This document shows, in pieces, positions 11,201-24,646 of a stretch of DNA of 64,000 bases. This DNA comes from Eudorina sp. 2006-703-Eu-15 (lineage: Eukaryota > Chlorophyta > Chlorophyceae > Chlamydomonadales > Volvocaceae). Each line of letters starts with the position of its first letter. Positions within the stretch are counted from its first letter, which is position 1. The position numbers and the translations under genes are program-made. The stretch is from assembly GCA_003117195.1 (NCBI GenBank), contig BDSI01000020.1, positions 665,146-729,145 on the forward strand, written 5' to 3'. The notes beneath the pieces are model-generated. The model did not search any database, was not told where the DNA came from, and saw only the letters and a program-made list of their open reading frames with translations.

Positions 11201-14200
11201 CCAGAACGGCCTCGAAGGTGGCGGTGGAGTTGAAGTGCGGCATGGCCTGAGGGCGAGGGGGGGGGGCGGGCCCGGAGGGGGTTTATATAGCGGAACGGAG
11301 AGTGGCCGGGGACACGCACTGCAGTCGGGTGCGCTGGCCCTCCCCCCCCCTGGGGCTGCCCAGGTACACCCGGACCACCGCCCTAGTTCCCCTCCTACCC
11401 TCTCCTCCGTCATCCCTCCCCACCGCCCCCTTCCTCCCCCCACCCCTCCTTGCTCTGGCAGCGGCGATGTATGAATGAATACGTCTACCCGTGTCCCATA
11501 CCCCCTTCCCCTTCCCCCACCCTCCACCCCCCACCCCCCACCCCCCTTCCCCCCCACCCCCACCCCCCACCCCTCTTCCCCCCCACCCCACCCCCACCCC
11601 ACCCCCTGCTCCCCACCATGACCACCACGTTAGCCAGGATGACCCCCAAGATGAAGTTGTCGAAGTAGGGCGAGGAGGCCAGCGTGTAGCACCGCCGCCG
11701 CAGTCGGCTCTCCGGCAGCGGCACCTGCCGCCAGTAGTCCCGGGCGCTGCGGGAGGAGAACTGCAGCAGCTTCATCCACTCGCGCGCCTCCTTGGACTCG
11801 AGCAGGTCGCCCTCCTCCAGCATCAGCCGGCTGTAGTAGTCGATGATGACCTGCGGGGGGTGGGGGCAAGACACCAGGGAGGGAGGAGGGGCGCGGAGCG
11901 GGGCGTCCGTCAATCCATCGCCGCGAATCACCAACCGGCAACCTAACCAACTACCACCCCAGCCACCCCAACTCCGTCCTTGCCGCACTTGGCTTGCTTT
12001 TGCCGCCGCGCCGCCGCGCCGCCGCGCCGCCGCGCGCCCTGGCGCAGTCTCCGTTGCTCCACTGCCGTGCAGGTACCTCGCCGCGTAAGTACTTTGCGTG
12101 TTTCTGAGTATGCCCGGGTCCGTATTTCTAGGGTTTCGATGTTTTTCTAACTAACCCCCAACTACAGCTGCTAGCCAACCCCTGTCCTCACCCCCCCTCC
12201 ACACCCACGCCTGACCAGGTTGCAACTCTCCCTCGCCCTCCCCCCCCTCCCTCACCCTCTCTCCCTCCCCCCTCCTCACCGAGACGAGCAGGTTGAGCCA
12301 GAAGGACCCCAGGAACACGAATATGATGATGTAGAGGCCCATCCAGGGCTCGTGGTTGTACTGCGGCTGCTTGTTGGGACCCACAGCGTCCACCACCTGA
12401 CAGGAAGACACACACACACACGCGGCGCAGTTTTCTTTTACACACACACACACACAGATGGCCACTCCTGTTCTGCCTGCCACAGTAACACACAGCACGG
12501 CCAGGCAGACAGGACACCAGATAGAGAGCCACGGCACTCCGTTGGGACGGGGAAGGCGGGGCATGGCGCAGGCTGGGCATGGCGCAGGCGGGGCATGGCG
12601 CAGGCGAATGACAGCTGCGCAAGCAACTGCCAGCAGCCAGAGAAGCGGGAGTGGGCGTGCCTGACTCCCCATGGGTTCGATACGGCCAGAGACCCGAACC
12701 GTCCTGCGCTGTACCCCAATTTCCTATACCCACCCCCCCACCCCCCTCACCCCCAGCCGCCCACCCCCCCCCACCTGCTGCAGCACGTCCATGTAGCCGT
12801 CCAGGGTGGCCACAATGAAGAGGGTGAGCAGCGACCTGCCGATGTGGTCGAAGTTGCGGAAGGGGGTGACCCACCGGCGGGGGGTGGGATCGCCGTCGTC
12901 GCCGCAGATGTCCGCGGGGGTGCACAGGAAGGTGACGTCCGGGGTGCACTGGCAGGGGGGGCCGGGGTGGGGTGGGTGGGAGTGGAGGGGGGTGGAGAGG
13001 GAGGTGTTCTGTTGGTTGGGGAAGTCGGTTCGGGTCTATCCGTACAATCTGGAAGGGTTGGGCTGTCTTCGGTCGGGCTGCCCGCATCGGGAATACCGTT
13101 GGGTGGCTACGTGGATTGTTCCGGTGCGTGGTGCGGGACCTGGCGGCGGAGCCTTTCGTGGTGGGAAGGGCGAGGCGCTGGAAGACCGGCGCGAAGCCTT
13201 CCGCGCTGCGCGTATTGCGCCCCTTTGAAACCCTCCCACCTTCCTCCAATCCCACCCCCCGGGCCCCGCCGCGGCGCGCGGCCCCGTGGGTCGCTCCGCG
13301 CCTGCTGCCGGCCTCAAGCGCGGGTGGCCTTCCTTCGTCAAGGAGGAGCGCCCCGACACCTCAGCCACAACAGCCGGGTGGCACCGCCCGCCCGCCCGCC
13401 CGCCCACGTCCCCCTCACCGCCTCTCCCCACCCCCAACGCTCCACTCCCCCACCCCACCCCCAACGCTCCACTCCCCCACCCACCCCACCCGCTACCTGT
13501 GACCTGTGCCTCACGGGCTGTCCGTCCTCCAGCACCGCCTGGTTGCACCTGGCCAGCCGCCCGCTGAACAGCTGAGTGCCCAGGATGCCGAACACACCGA
13601 ACAGGAACCTGCAGCCAGCCAGGCAGCCAGCCAGGCAGCCAGGCAGCCAGGCAGTCAGGCAGTCAGGCAGTCAGCGCGGGCGGAAGGGGTTGAGGGAGGG
13701 GGGCGCCCGGGGGGTTGACAGCGTGGGGGCTTTTGCTTACCCTTGGGGGCCACGAGTTGGGAGGCTGGGCGGCAGGCCCCACGGATGCTAGAGGCTTTTG
13801 GAGTGCTTGTCGGGAATGGGAGCTCCAGCGCAAGGGGGGGGGGGCCGGGCCACGATGGATCCGTCCCCATCCCCCGGAAGCCATCCTGCACCCTGCTGGT
13901 CAACCGCTCATGTGCAGAAGGCCCACGAGGGCCAGGTACCCTCGAGGGGGGGGGGGCGTTAGGCGCGGACCCTCTGGACCGACGCCCCAGGCACATCCCC
14001 CCTCCCGCCCGCCAGCGCCGATGCTCCGGACCCCCACCCCCCCTCTTTGCCGATCATATCAGTAAACCCGCAGGCAGCTGCCAAACCCGGCCCTCACCCC
14101 TTCACCCCACCCTCAGTTCGACTATGTCTAACAATTTCCTATACACCCCCCACCCCACCCACCCCACCCACCCAGCCCCTCCCCCCACCCACCCTCCGAA

Positions 14201-17200
14201 CAGCACCACATTGGCCACCGCCGGCAGCGACCTGATGAGCGTCTCCAGCACCGTGCGCATCATCTGCACGCGGCTGACCATCCGCAGCGGCCGCAGCACC
14301 CGCAGCAGCTTGAGCTGGTGGAAGAAGCCCACCTGGCTGGCGGCGGTGGCCAGCAAGGAGGTGGTGGTGATGAGGCCGTCCAGGAAGTCCCAGGGGGTGC
14401 GCCAGTAGGCACCCGGGTGGCCGATACAGCCCTGGAAGGAGGGGGGAGGGGGGAGGGAACGGGGGGGAGCGTCAAGAGGGGAAGAAACGAATAGGGGGAT
14501 GAAGGGCGAATAGGAATTCAGTGCCGCGGGGATCGGAGGATGGGGCTAGTTGGGTGGCAACCTTCCTGGCGGCCGTGCCATCTGTCCCACCCCCAACCCA
14601 CCCCACACAGCCCTAGAGTATGGGCACCACCGTGCCCACTGCATGACACGCACTCCTGCCCTGCCCTGCCCTGCCCTGCCCTGCCCTGCCCTGCCCTGCC
14701 CTGCCTGCCCTGCCCTGCCCTGCCCTGCCCTGCCCTGCCCTGCCCTGCCCTGCCCTGCCCTGCCCTGCCCTGCCCTGCCCTGCCCTGCCCTGCCCCTGCC
14801 CTGCCCTGCCCTGCCCTGCCCTGCCCTGCCCTGCCCTGCCCTGCCCTGCCCTGCCCTGCCCTGCCCTGCCCTGCCCTGCCCTGCCCTGCCCTGCCCTGCC
14901 CTGCCCTGCCCTGCCCTGCCCTGCCCTGCCCTGCCCTGCCCTGCCCTGCCCTGCCCTGCCCCCCTGCCCTGCCCTGCCCTGCCCCTGCCCTGCCCTGCCC
15001 TGCCCCCCCCCCCCCTGCCCTGCCCTGCCCTGCCCCCTGCCCTGCCCTGCCCTGCCCCCCACCTTGAGCACGAGCTTGAGCCCCATCTCCACCGCGAAAC
15101 CCAGGTTGAGTCCCAGCTCCGTGTAGTGGAGGGCGCGGGAGAGGCGCGAGGCGGGGTCGTTACGGGGCCGGTCCAGGGCCAGGACCACACAGGAGCCCAG
15201 GATCATCAGCAGGATCACGGCCTGGAGGGGGAGGTCGGGGGGAGGGGGAGGGGCGGGGGCGGGGGGGAGGGGGAGGGGGAGGTCGGGGGGAGGGGGCGGG
15301 GGCGGGGCGGGGACAGGGGACAGGGGGGACACACGCGGAGTGCGGGGGAGTTGACAGTTGGTCAGCGGTTGGTCAGCGGTTGCCACGGATATTCAGATGT
15401 GCGGGTGTCGGGTTGGGCTTTTCGGTGCGCATGTCCGTTCCTGGGCCGGGGTGCGCTTGAGGGCTCCTTCTCTGACTGGCCACACGCGCACACAGGGCCG
15501 CGGCCCGGTATCCTTCGGCCCCCCCTTTTGTCAATAAAGACAACGAAACCGCCAAAACCGCTACTGCTCCTTCCTCTCCCCCCTTCCCCCCCCCCGAGGC
15601 CACACACCCCACCCCACCTCGAACCACTTGTGGGTGACCAGCCACTGCAGCTTCATCCGCAGCGGGTGGTAGGGCGCCAGCAGGAGGAAGGAGCTGTAGC
15701 CCAAGTACAGCGTGTCGTTGCGGCCGCGGTGGACCGGGGCTGTGTGTATGGGGTGGGGGGGGGGCCGACAGAGGGAGGAGGCGCGGTGGAGCACGTCAGC
15801 GCGGAGGGCTCCGGCGGGGGGCGGGAGCGGGCGGTGCGCAAGGGGGAGACCGAAAGGGGGACAGGGAAAGCGGACAGGTGGGTTTGACGGATATGGTACC
15901 CCGTCCGCAGGAGGGGACGCAACGGCGGTGGCCGCCCTCGACACACATACACCCGCTCCCCGCCCGGGCCGCTCGGCCGCCTACACACCACCTCTTCAGA
16001 TACCGCGCCCAGCCCGCCCAGCCCCTCCGCCCCGCCCCTCCGCCCCTCCGCCCCTCCCCTCCGCCCCTCCGCCGCGCCCCCTCCGCCCCCTCCCGCCCTC
16101 ACCTCGCTTCGCCAGGAGGGACGACCGACTGCGCGTCAGACCCTCCACCGACGAAGCGTGGGACACCGCCTTGGAGCCCTCCCGCCCGCCCCCCGGACCC
16201 ACCGGCCGGGGGCTGCCGTCGCCCCGGCCGCCGCCCCCGCCCCCGCCCCCGGGGCTGCTCCCGCCGCCCCCCCGCCCCTTCCCGCCCGAAGGCGCGATGC
16301 GGGGGCCCGTGTCCCTCCCCGACTCAGGCTCCGGATCCAGATCCGGATCCAGGTGCAACGCCACCACCCCCAGCCCCTCCGAGGGGGTGCCCCGGTCCCG
16401 GGTCGGCTCCAAGTCTTCGTCCCGCAGCGCGTGAAGGTAGCTGTGGGTGCGCGCGACGTCCGCCGGGCTGCCGCCATCGCTGCCGCCGGCGTCGCCGCCG
16501 CCGCTGCCGCCGCCAGCGCCGCCACTGCGGCGGCCGTACAGATCTCGCCCCTCCGTTACCGCGCCCGCGACCGGCGCGTGGGCGGCGGCGCCCGAGTACG
16601 ATGTGGCATGGCTGCCGCGGTGGCGCAGGACGCCGCCGTACTGATAAGGACTTCGTACGACATAGCTGTTGACCAGTACGGCGGGTGTGCGAGAGCTGAC
16701 GGCGCCGCCCTCGCTGGTGCCGTCCATACCGATACCGCCGCCGCAGTCCCGGCGGCACACCTTGCTACAGGTGCTACTGCCGCCGCTACTCCTGCTACTG
16801 CTACTGCTGTGTCTGAGGCGGTTGCTGCTGCATAACTGGCCCGAACGCCTGGGGTGGGCCCCGAACAGCATCGCGCCCAGCACTGCCGCAAGCGCCTGAG
16901 GTTCCCTGTAAGCCTCCAACAACATGACCTCGCCGGCGCTGCCGCCGGCGCCGCCGCCGCACTCCCTCCGCCGCACACCGTACCCGGACCCGGCGGGGGC
17001 CATCGGCGCCGCCGGCTCCCACCATATCTCATCCGCCGCCGCTTCCACACCCCCTCCGCCGCCACCGTCGGCTCCGCCAGCGTGGAGCCTACATTCTGTG
17101 TCCCAGCGGTGGCAGGGATGGCGGCGCTGCTGCTGCTGCTGCGGCCTCCGCAGCTGCAGCAAGCCGGGAGCGGCCGCGGTCCCCCGGGCCCTGATGCACA

Positions 17201-20200
17201 GTCCACACAGCGCCGCCACCAGCGCCGCCGCCGTCGGAGGCGGGGCCGGGGGGGCCGCCGCCGCCGCCGCCGGGTCGCGGCCCTCTGCTGGCCTGCGCCC
17301 GTCCCACGTCTCCAACCGCGCCACTGCCCTCCTCCCCTCCTCCCCTCCCGGCATCGCCACGTCCCCAGGCGCATACCCTACCCACCGGCGTGCACCGCCG
17401 GGCTTGCCGTGGCCGCCCCCCGGTGTTGGTCCCCCCCGGGAGCTCTCCGCCACAGGACCCCGACCCCTCCCAGGCCCCTCGGGCGGCTGCTGATGGTATT
17501 GCTGCTGCTGCTGCTGGTGCCACCGGCGCGACTGGGAGGGGGCAAGGCCGAGCACGGCGCTCCGGACCATCTGGCCCGGCCCCCTACCCGACACGGCGGC
17601 GCCGGATAGTCCCGGGCTGCCTGGCCAGCCCTGCCTGCCCGGCTGGGGCACGCCGCCACTGCCGCTGCTGGCGGCTGCGAGGCGGTGCGGCTGCTGCGGC
17701 GGCTGCTGGGGCTGCTGCGGCGGCAGGGGCAGCCAGTCCTCGTTCGAGTCGTCGTCGTCGCCCTCGTGCCCCAGGTCGATCTCCCGACCGGCCGGCGGCT
17801 CCGGGGGCGGCTGGGGCGGCTGGGGCGGCTGGGGCGGCTGGGGCGGCTGCTGCTGCTGCGGGGCCGGCAAGGGGATGCGGGAGGGGGTGGCGGTCCCGGC
17901 GCCCCGCCAGCGCTGCTGGCCCCCCTGGCCGCTGCCCCCCGAGCCCCCCGGGGAGGACAGCTGCAGGGAGGGCGACGCGGGGTCGGGGCCGGACGGCCGC
18001 GGGGGCGGTCCGCGGCCTGAGGGCCCCTGCGGCAGCGCCCCCGGTGACCGGGGCGGGGGGGCGGCGGGGAATGCGGGGGAGGAGGCACCCCAGAGGGACC
18101 GTGCGGCGGAGCGCTGAAGCGGACCCGGCCGGGCACTGGCGGCGGCGGGGCTTCCGCCGCCACTGCCGCCGCCGCCGCCGATCCCGCTACCACCGCCGCC
18201 GCCGCCCCCGCCGCCGCCGGCGCGCTCGCGGACCCTGGCAGCCGTCAGCGGCGACGCCGAGGTGGAGATGCCGGCTTCCCTTCGTACGCCCTGGGTCCCA
18301 CTCGGACTGCCGGTTCCCGTGGCGGGCGATGCGGAGGGGGCGGGGCCCGAGCCCTGGGCGGGGCGGGGCATGTAGTTGGCGGGAGGCCGGGGGATCCGAG
18401 ACACGCCGCCGCCGCCGCCGCCGCCGCCACCCGCGCCGCCGCCGCCCATGCCCGCGCCGCTGGCGGCATGAGCTGAAAGGAAGCCTTCGGCAGGTTGGCT
18501 GCCGGCCGCCGCCGCGACAGGCAGCTGCACCAGGTAGGCCGCCGCCGCCAGACCCGGCACAGCACCCGGGTCGCTGAACATCCCTCCCGCAGCTGCCGCC
18601 GCTGCCGGGGGCCCCGCCGCGCCGGCGAACCGCCTGCTGTCGCTAAGAGAGCGCACACTGCCGGCGCGCGGAGAGGCCGCGGCGGCGGCGGCGGCGGCGG
18701 CGCCGTCCGGCACGGCATGGGTGGCGGCGGCCGCCGCCGCCGCCGCCAGCGCATTCACCGACGTCGGGAACGCAAAGGCGGCCCGCGGCGCGGGTTGAGT
18801 CACCTCGTCGCCGCCGTGTCTGCTGCCGCCGCGCATCGGCGGCATCGTCGGCATCGTCGGAAGCGGCAGCTGCCCGGTTGGGCCCCAGCTGAATCGACCC
18901 ATGGGTCCGGCGCTGCCTGGGTTGGGCGGTGAGTACGTCCGCAGCCGGTGGTGAGATCGGGTGCCGAAGAACATGAGGGGGTGATGGGGCGGCAGGCCCG
19001 CGGAGCCCGGTGATAGGCCCGCACTATCGGCCCCCGCGGTGGTGGCCAGGAAGGCGAAGGAGCTGTGGCTGCCCGCCGACTGGTCGGCGCTGCCGCCGTC
19101 GCCCACCACCGACGCGAGGAGTGAGGCCAGCGTCGGTGACACGCCGTAGCTGCCGACGTCCTGGCTGGGGACACCCCCGCCGCCGCCGCCGCCGCCGGCT
19201 TCGCCGCGGCCAACCTGCAGCGCCGCCAGCTCCCTCAGCCGCCGTCCAGCCAGCGGCAGCAGCAGCAGCTGCGCCGGCGGCGGCGACGGTGACGTCAGTC
19301 GCCGCTCCGCGGCGTTGTTGCCCATGGAGGCGAAGGTGCGCAGCAGCCGCCGCTCCGCCAGGCGCCGCCGCGACGCTCGCCGCGATTGCACGGCACCCCG
19401 TCCCGGGTCGCCGTACTCACCGTCGCCGCTGTCCTCACTGTCGTCGCTGCGCGCCAGCGCCGTCGCGCGCTGGAAGCCCCGCGGTGGTGTGCCGTACTGT
19501 TGTTGCTGCTGTTGCTGCTGCTGTTGTTGCTGCTGCTGCTCAAGCGACACCAGGGAACGGCGCCACGGGGTGTCCACCTCGGCGGCGACGCCGCGACCGC
19601 CGCCGTACTGCATCTGCATTTGCGGCAGGGGCACCACGCCGCCGCCGTCCGACCCCGCGGTCCCCGGCGCCATCACCGCCGTCCAGCCCCGGCTCTGACG
19701 CGCCAGCATGGCTCCCGCCGACATGCTGCCGACGGCGCCGCGGGTACGGAAAGCCCGACGGGAGGCTGGCACCCCCTCGGCCCCCGCCGCCGCCGCCGCC
19801 TGCGCATCGCCCGGCGGCACCCCCACCGCCTCCCCTGCCGGGCCGCCCCGCCCATCCTGGCCTCCGAACGCCGTCCTCCTCGCATCCCCGATCTCCGCCG
19901 CCGCCGCCGCCCCCGCATCGCCCGTCCGCGACCCGTCCCCTGGGACTTCCTCCACCGGCGCCAGTCCCAGCGCCGCTGCGTCCGCCCTTGCGCCCGACCG
20001 CGGTCGTGACACCGGCTGTAGCTGCTGCTGCTGCTGCTGCTGCTGCTGTACCGGCTGTAGCTGCAGCTGTAGCTGCGATCCCCTCGAATGCACCCGGACC
20101 GGCTGCAGGTGGTGGTGGTGGTTGTCGGCATGCTGGTATTGTTGGTGATGGGGGTGGGGGTGGACGCTGTCCCGCCGCGGCGGAGCGCCGCCCGCGAAGT

Positions 20201-23200
20201 CGCCACTCGGGGGGGGTGAGCCGCTGCCGCCAGATTGGCCCACCAGGATCATCCCGCTGTGGCTGCTGTCGCTCAGCCAACTGATGGCCCCCGACTCCAT
20301 CCCGCCGCCGCCGCCGCCGCCGCCGCCACCGCCGGTGGCACCTGGGTAGTCGTTGCGGTGGTGGAAATGCGGGTTGGGCTGTAGCTGCTGCTGCTGCTGT
20401 TGCCGCTGCAGCAGGTTCGCGTGCATGGCGGCGGACTCCTCCATGCCGCCGGCGACTGTGTAGTCCCAGTACAACGCGGACGTGGGCTGAAGCAGGTGTG
20501 CCTGCAGCCGGTTGCTGCTACTGCCGATGTGCCTGCTACTGCCGTCGCCGGCCGCGGCGCCGTTGCTACTGCCGCCGTTGGTGCGCCACAGCCTCAGCGT
20601 CGCAAACTCGGTGTCGAAGCTGGGGCGCCCGAGGTCGAGAAGTCCGGTGGAGGTACGACCCGGCGCTGGCTGTAGCTGCGGGCCGTTCATGTGGTGGGTG
20701 GGGTGGTGGGGCTGCAGCCCTAGGCGCTGCTGCGCGGACAGCGAGGGCAGGCGGCCCAGGCTCAGCGGGGGCCCTGGCCCCTCAGAGCCTAGCCAGCTAC
20801 CCCGGAGAAGATCGGGGCCTTCCAGGGACCCCACAGCCTGCTGCTGCTGCTGCTGCTGATATTGATATTGATATTGATACTGCTGCTGTTGGGTATGGTA
20901 TTGTTCCTCCAGCTGCTGCTGCTCCTCTTCCAACTGCTCATGTACGACACGCAGTTGTTGCGCCATTTGCTCTTGCAGCAGCTGCTGCTGCTGTTGCTGC
21001 TGTTGCTGTTGCTGCTGCTGCTGATATTGATGTTGGTGGTGGTGGGTTGGCGGCGGTTGGTCGTGGCGGTAATGCTGCAGCTGTTGCTGCTGTTGCTGCT
21101 CTTGGTGGTGTTGGTGTTGGTGGGGGGAAGGGGACGAGGGGCTGTGCTCCAGGGCGGGGTAGTAGGGGTAATCAGGCTGCGGGTGCAGTAGGGGTGCGGC
21201 GGGAAGGGCTGCCAGCTCGGTGGGGCGGTGACGGCCGCGTGGGGAGTCGAGATTCGCGAGCGACTGCCAGCCTCCCCCTGCGCCTCCCCCTGCGCCTCCC
21301 CCTGCGCCTCCCCCTGCACCACCTCCTCCTCGATTTCGAAAGCTGGCACCGGCCCCCCACCGGAACGACGACGTGGCCACCGGCACCGGAACCCGCAGCG
21401 TAAACACGCCCTCGCTCGACTCCGCCGCCATCTCCCCAGTAGCAGTCCCACGCGGCAGCCCCCCAGCCGCGGAACCGGCGGCGGCGGCGGCCCGGCCTCT
21501 GTCGCGGCGCCACTCAGCCGTCGGCGCCTCGACCAGCCCCGCGGCTTCGCGCACTGAGCCCCCTTCGCCCCCGCCGCCGGAGACCACCCAGGGGGCCGCC
21601 GCCACGGCCTCCGACGCGTCGTCTCCATCGGCCGGTGCGGAGCCGGGACTGAGGCCTCGCGGCGTCGTGGCCGCCACTTGGTCGCCCTCTACCGCGGGGG
21701 ATGCAGGCGCTGCGGCGCCGCCGCTGGGCGCCGCCCCGCCGGTGTGCTCCAACGCTCCCGACGACGCGGCGGAGGCGGCGGCGGAGGCGGCGGCGGAGGA
21801 GAGGTAGGTGGAGCCCAGGGAGTCGGGTCCCAGCTGGAAGGACGCCGGGGTCGCCAGCGCCGACGCGACCGCACGGATGGCGGGCGCGGCGCCGCGGGTG
21901 GCGGGCGCGCCCGCCGGCGGGAGGGATATCCGGTGTGACGACCGCGACGGCAGCGGCGCCGCCGGCCCGGCTGTCGTACCTCGGTCGGGTGTCTGCACCG
22001 ACAGCCACGCACCGGTGCGCTGCTGCTCTTCCTGCTGCGGCTGCTGCTGCGCCGCCGGGATGGGGGCAGGCGCGGCGGCGACGGCGGTGCCCGCGGCGGG
22101 AGGTACCCGCGGGACGCCCTGGAGGGCCTCGGGCGTGTCGACGTCGCTGACGGCGGTGGCGGCGGCGGCAGTCCCCCTCTGGCCCACATGGATGACGCCC
22201 GTGTCCGGGGGCGAGGTCACCTGGGTGGAGGCATCCACCAACATGTACAGGGAGCGCTGGCGGCGGCGGGCCACCCGGCGGGGCATTTGCGCCACCCAGC
22301 TGCCGCTGGAGTCCGCGACGGCGAGCTCAGCGGCGTCGGCGTCGGCGGTGGCGCTGAAACTCCCGCCGCCACCGCCACCGCCGCCGCAGCCGCCGCTGCC
22401 GCCGCCAGATCCATCGCCGTAAGGGCCGCTGCCGCCACCGCCGCCACCAGGGATGCTGCCGCCGCCGCCGCCGCCGTCACGACCGCTGTCGCTCGACTGA
22501 CTGGACACCGACGCCGAATTGCCGTACAGACGAGCACGCTGCAGCACCCGTCGGAAGCTGTCCGACCCACGGGCCACCTCTCCGCCGGTGTTTGGAGTGG
22601 CGGGCGCTTCCGACGCCGCCGCCGCCGCCACCACCGCCGCCGCCGCCGCAGGTGGCGGCGGCGGCGGCCGTGGCGGGCGCGGCGGCACCGCCGCTGGCGC
22701 ACGCCTCGCCGCGGCAGCGGCTGCCGCCGCCGCCGCCACGGCCTGCATTACCGCCTCGTAGGCGACGACCGCTTCCTGGTCGGGCTGTCGGCGCAGCGAC
22801 CCCAACCTGGATCTGGGTTGCTGTCCCGGCCGGCGGGGTACATGCGGGGCGGCGGGCGCCACCGGTACCTCCTCGAACGGCATCGCCCGTGAGGCGCCCC
22901 GGGCCTCCAGCGGCTGTACAAGGCCGTTCGCCGTCCGTCGCCGCACGGAGTTCGAGGCGGCCGTCAGGCCGCCGCCGCCGCCGTCGGCCACGCCGCCGCT
23001 GGCGCTGCGCGCCTCCGACCTGCCGGCCGCCGCCGCCGCCGCCACGGCGGCGCCATCGGCCCCTCGCTTCAGCGCCTCGTACATCTCCGTATCACTGAGC
23101 GCCACCTCGCCGACGCCGCCGCCGCCGCCGCCGCCAGGTCCCCGGCCATTGGCCGTCGGCGACACGCCAGGTGACGGCGGCGCAGTCCCGCCATGCAGCT

Positions 23201-24609
23201 CCCCCGAGTGGTTACGGGTGACGCCGTACGACGGCAGCACCGCCGCCGCCTGCGCCGAGTCCGCGTCATCAAACCACGTCCGCCACCGCTGCACGAACAG
23301 CTGCTGCCGCCGCGACGCCGAAGGCACGCTGGGCCGCTCCTCCTCCTCCTCCTCCACCTCCTCTTCCTCTTCTCCGTCGTCGTCGTCGTCTCCGTCGCCG
23401 TTGCCGTCGTCTTCCGCATCGTCCTCGGACTCGCCGGAGCCGCGCCGCCGGCGGCGGCGGCGGCGGCGGCTCCGCTGCACCAGCGCCGCCGCCTCCGCCA
23501 GGTCCGTCCCCGCCAGGCTGCTGATGATGCCCGTGTCCGACAGGCGACCATGTAAGGCCACGGAGGAGCGCATGGCGGCGATGGCGGCGGCCACGCTAGC
23601 GGGCAGGGTGGGTTTGGTCTGCTCGGTGAGGAGGGCGGGGCGGCCGGGGGTCCCGCCGGCGCCCCCCGGGGCCCCCAGCCCCACACCGGCGCTGAAGGGC
23701 TCACCCCCGCGGCGGACGACGGCGCTGCGGTGGCGGCTGAGGGTGCGGCCGTGGGGCGGTCGGCCGCCGTGGGTCTGGGGGGCGGGAGGGGGAGGGAAAG
23801 GAGGGGGACGTCGGGTGAGGTTCAAGGCATTGTGGTGGAGTGGGGTTTAGGGTATCGGGATTTGGTGGACATAACCGAACGGCGCTGGCGGCCAGAGTGG
23901 GGTGGAAAGCGAGAACACGGGATGGGGTGTAGTCTCCGTACGGATGGTGGGATGGGGTGCCGGGGGTCCGGGGTGTCGGCGTTGACTTGGAGGTTGGGCT
24001 GTGGTTTCTGTGGGGGCAGCGGTGTGGAATGGGGGCTGTGTGGAAGGGCGATTGGAATGAGCGGCAGGCCAGGGCGTGTGGGGGCAGCTCCTGGGGGGTG
24101 AGGGAACGAACATTCAGAGACCCAGAAACGACCCCAGGGGTCGGGGAGGGCGGCGGCTGGGTGGCAGTGGGCGGAGGCGGATGTGGGCGGGGCCAGGGGG
24201 AAGCGGGCGGGGGGCGGTGCAGCCAGGAAGGAGGGCACATGCGGTGAGGCACGCCCCCGCCGAAACGATCACCCACCCTTTCCCTCACGCCCCGCCCCGA
24301 CTTTGCCTGCCGGACCACACACACAAACACATAGTTTCTTTTACACACACACACACACATATATATATATGTATATGTATATACCCCACCTCTACCTCGG
24401 CCGTGATGCGGGATGGCGGACTCACCTCTCACCCCCTTAGGGGACTCCGAAACCCACCCGCCTCGGCCCCATGGATCGATCGGCTCCCCCACTCGCCCCA
24501 CTCACCCCCTGCGTCGCCACCCCCGTCTCCGTCCTCCGAGCCGGTCGGCTGCCCCGCGAATGCGTCCGCGCCGTCACCTCGCCCTCCGCCGCCGTGCCGG
24601 AGTCGCCTC

Positions 24610-24646
<37 letters not shown>

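Noticed and set aside
14550..15887. Long plus- and minus-strand ORFs of alternating Leu-Pro-Cys or Gly-Arg-Ala repeats
   Set aside because: They are produced by the stop-free CCTGC array lying inside a channel intron.
17390..18577. Plus-strand ORFs of 200-400 residues opposite the giant channel exon
   Set aside because: Arg/Ala/Pro-rich shadows of GC-rich coding sequence on the minus strand; no recognisable domain.
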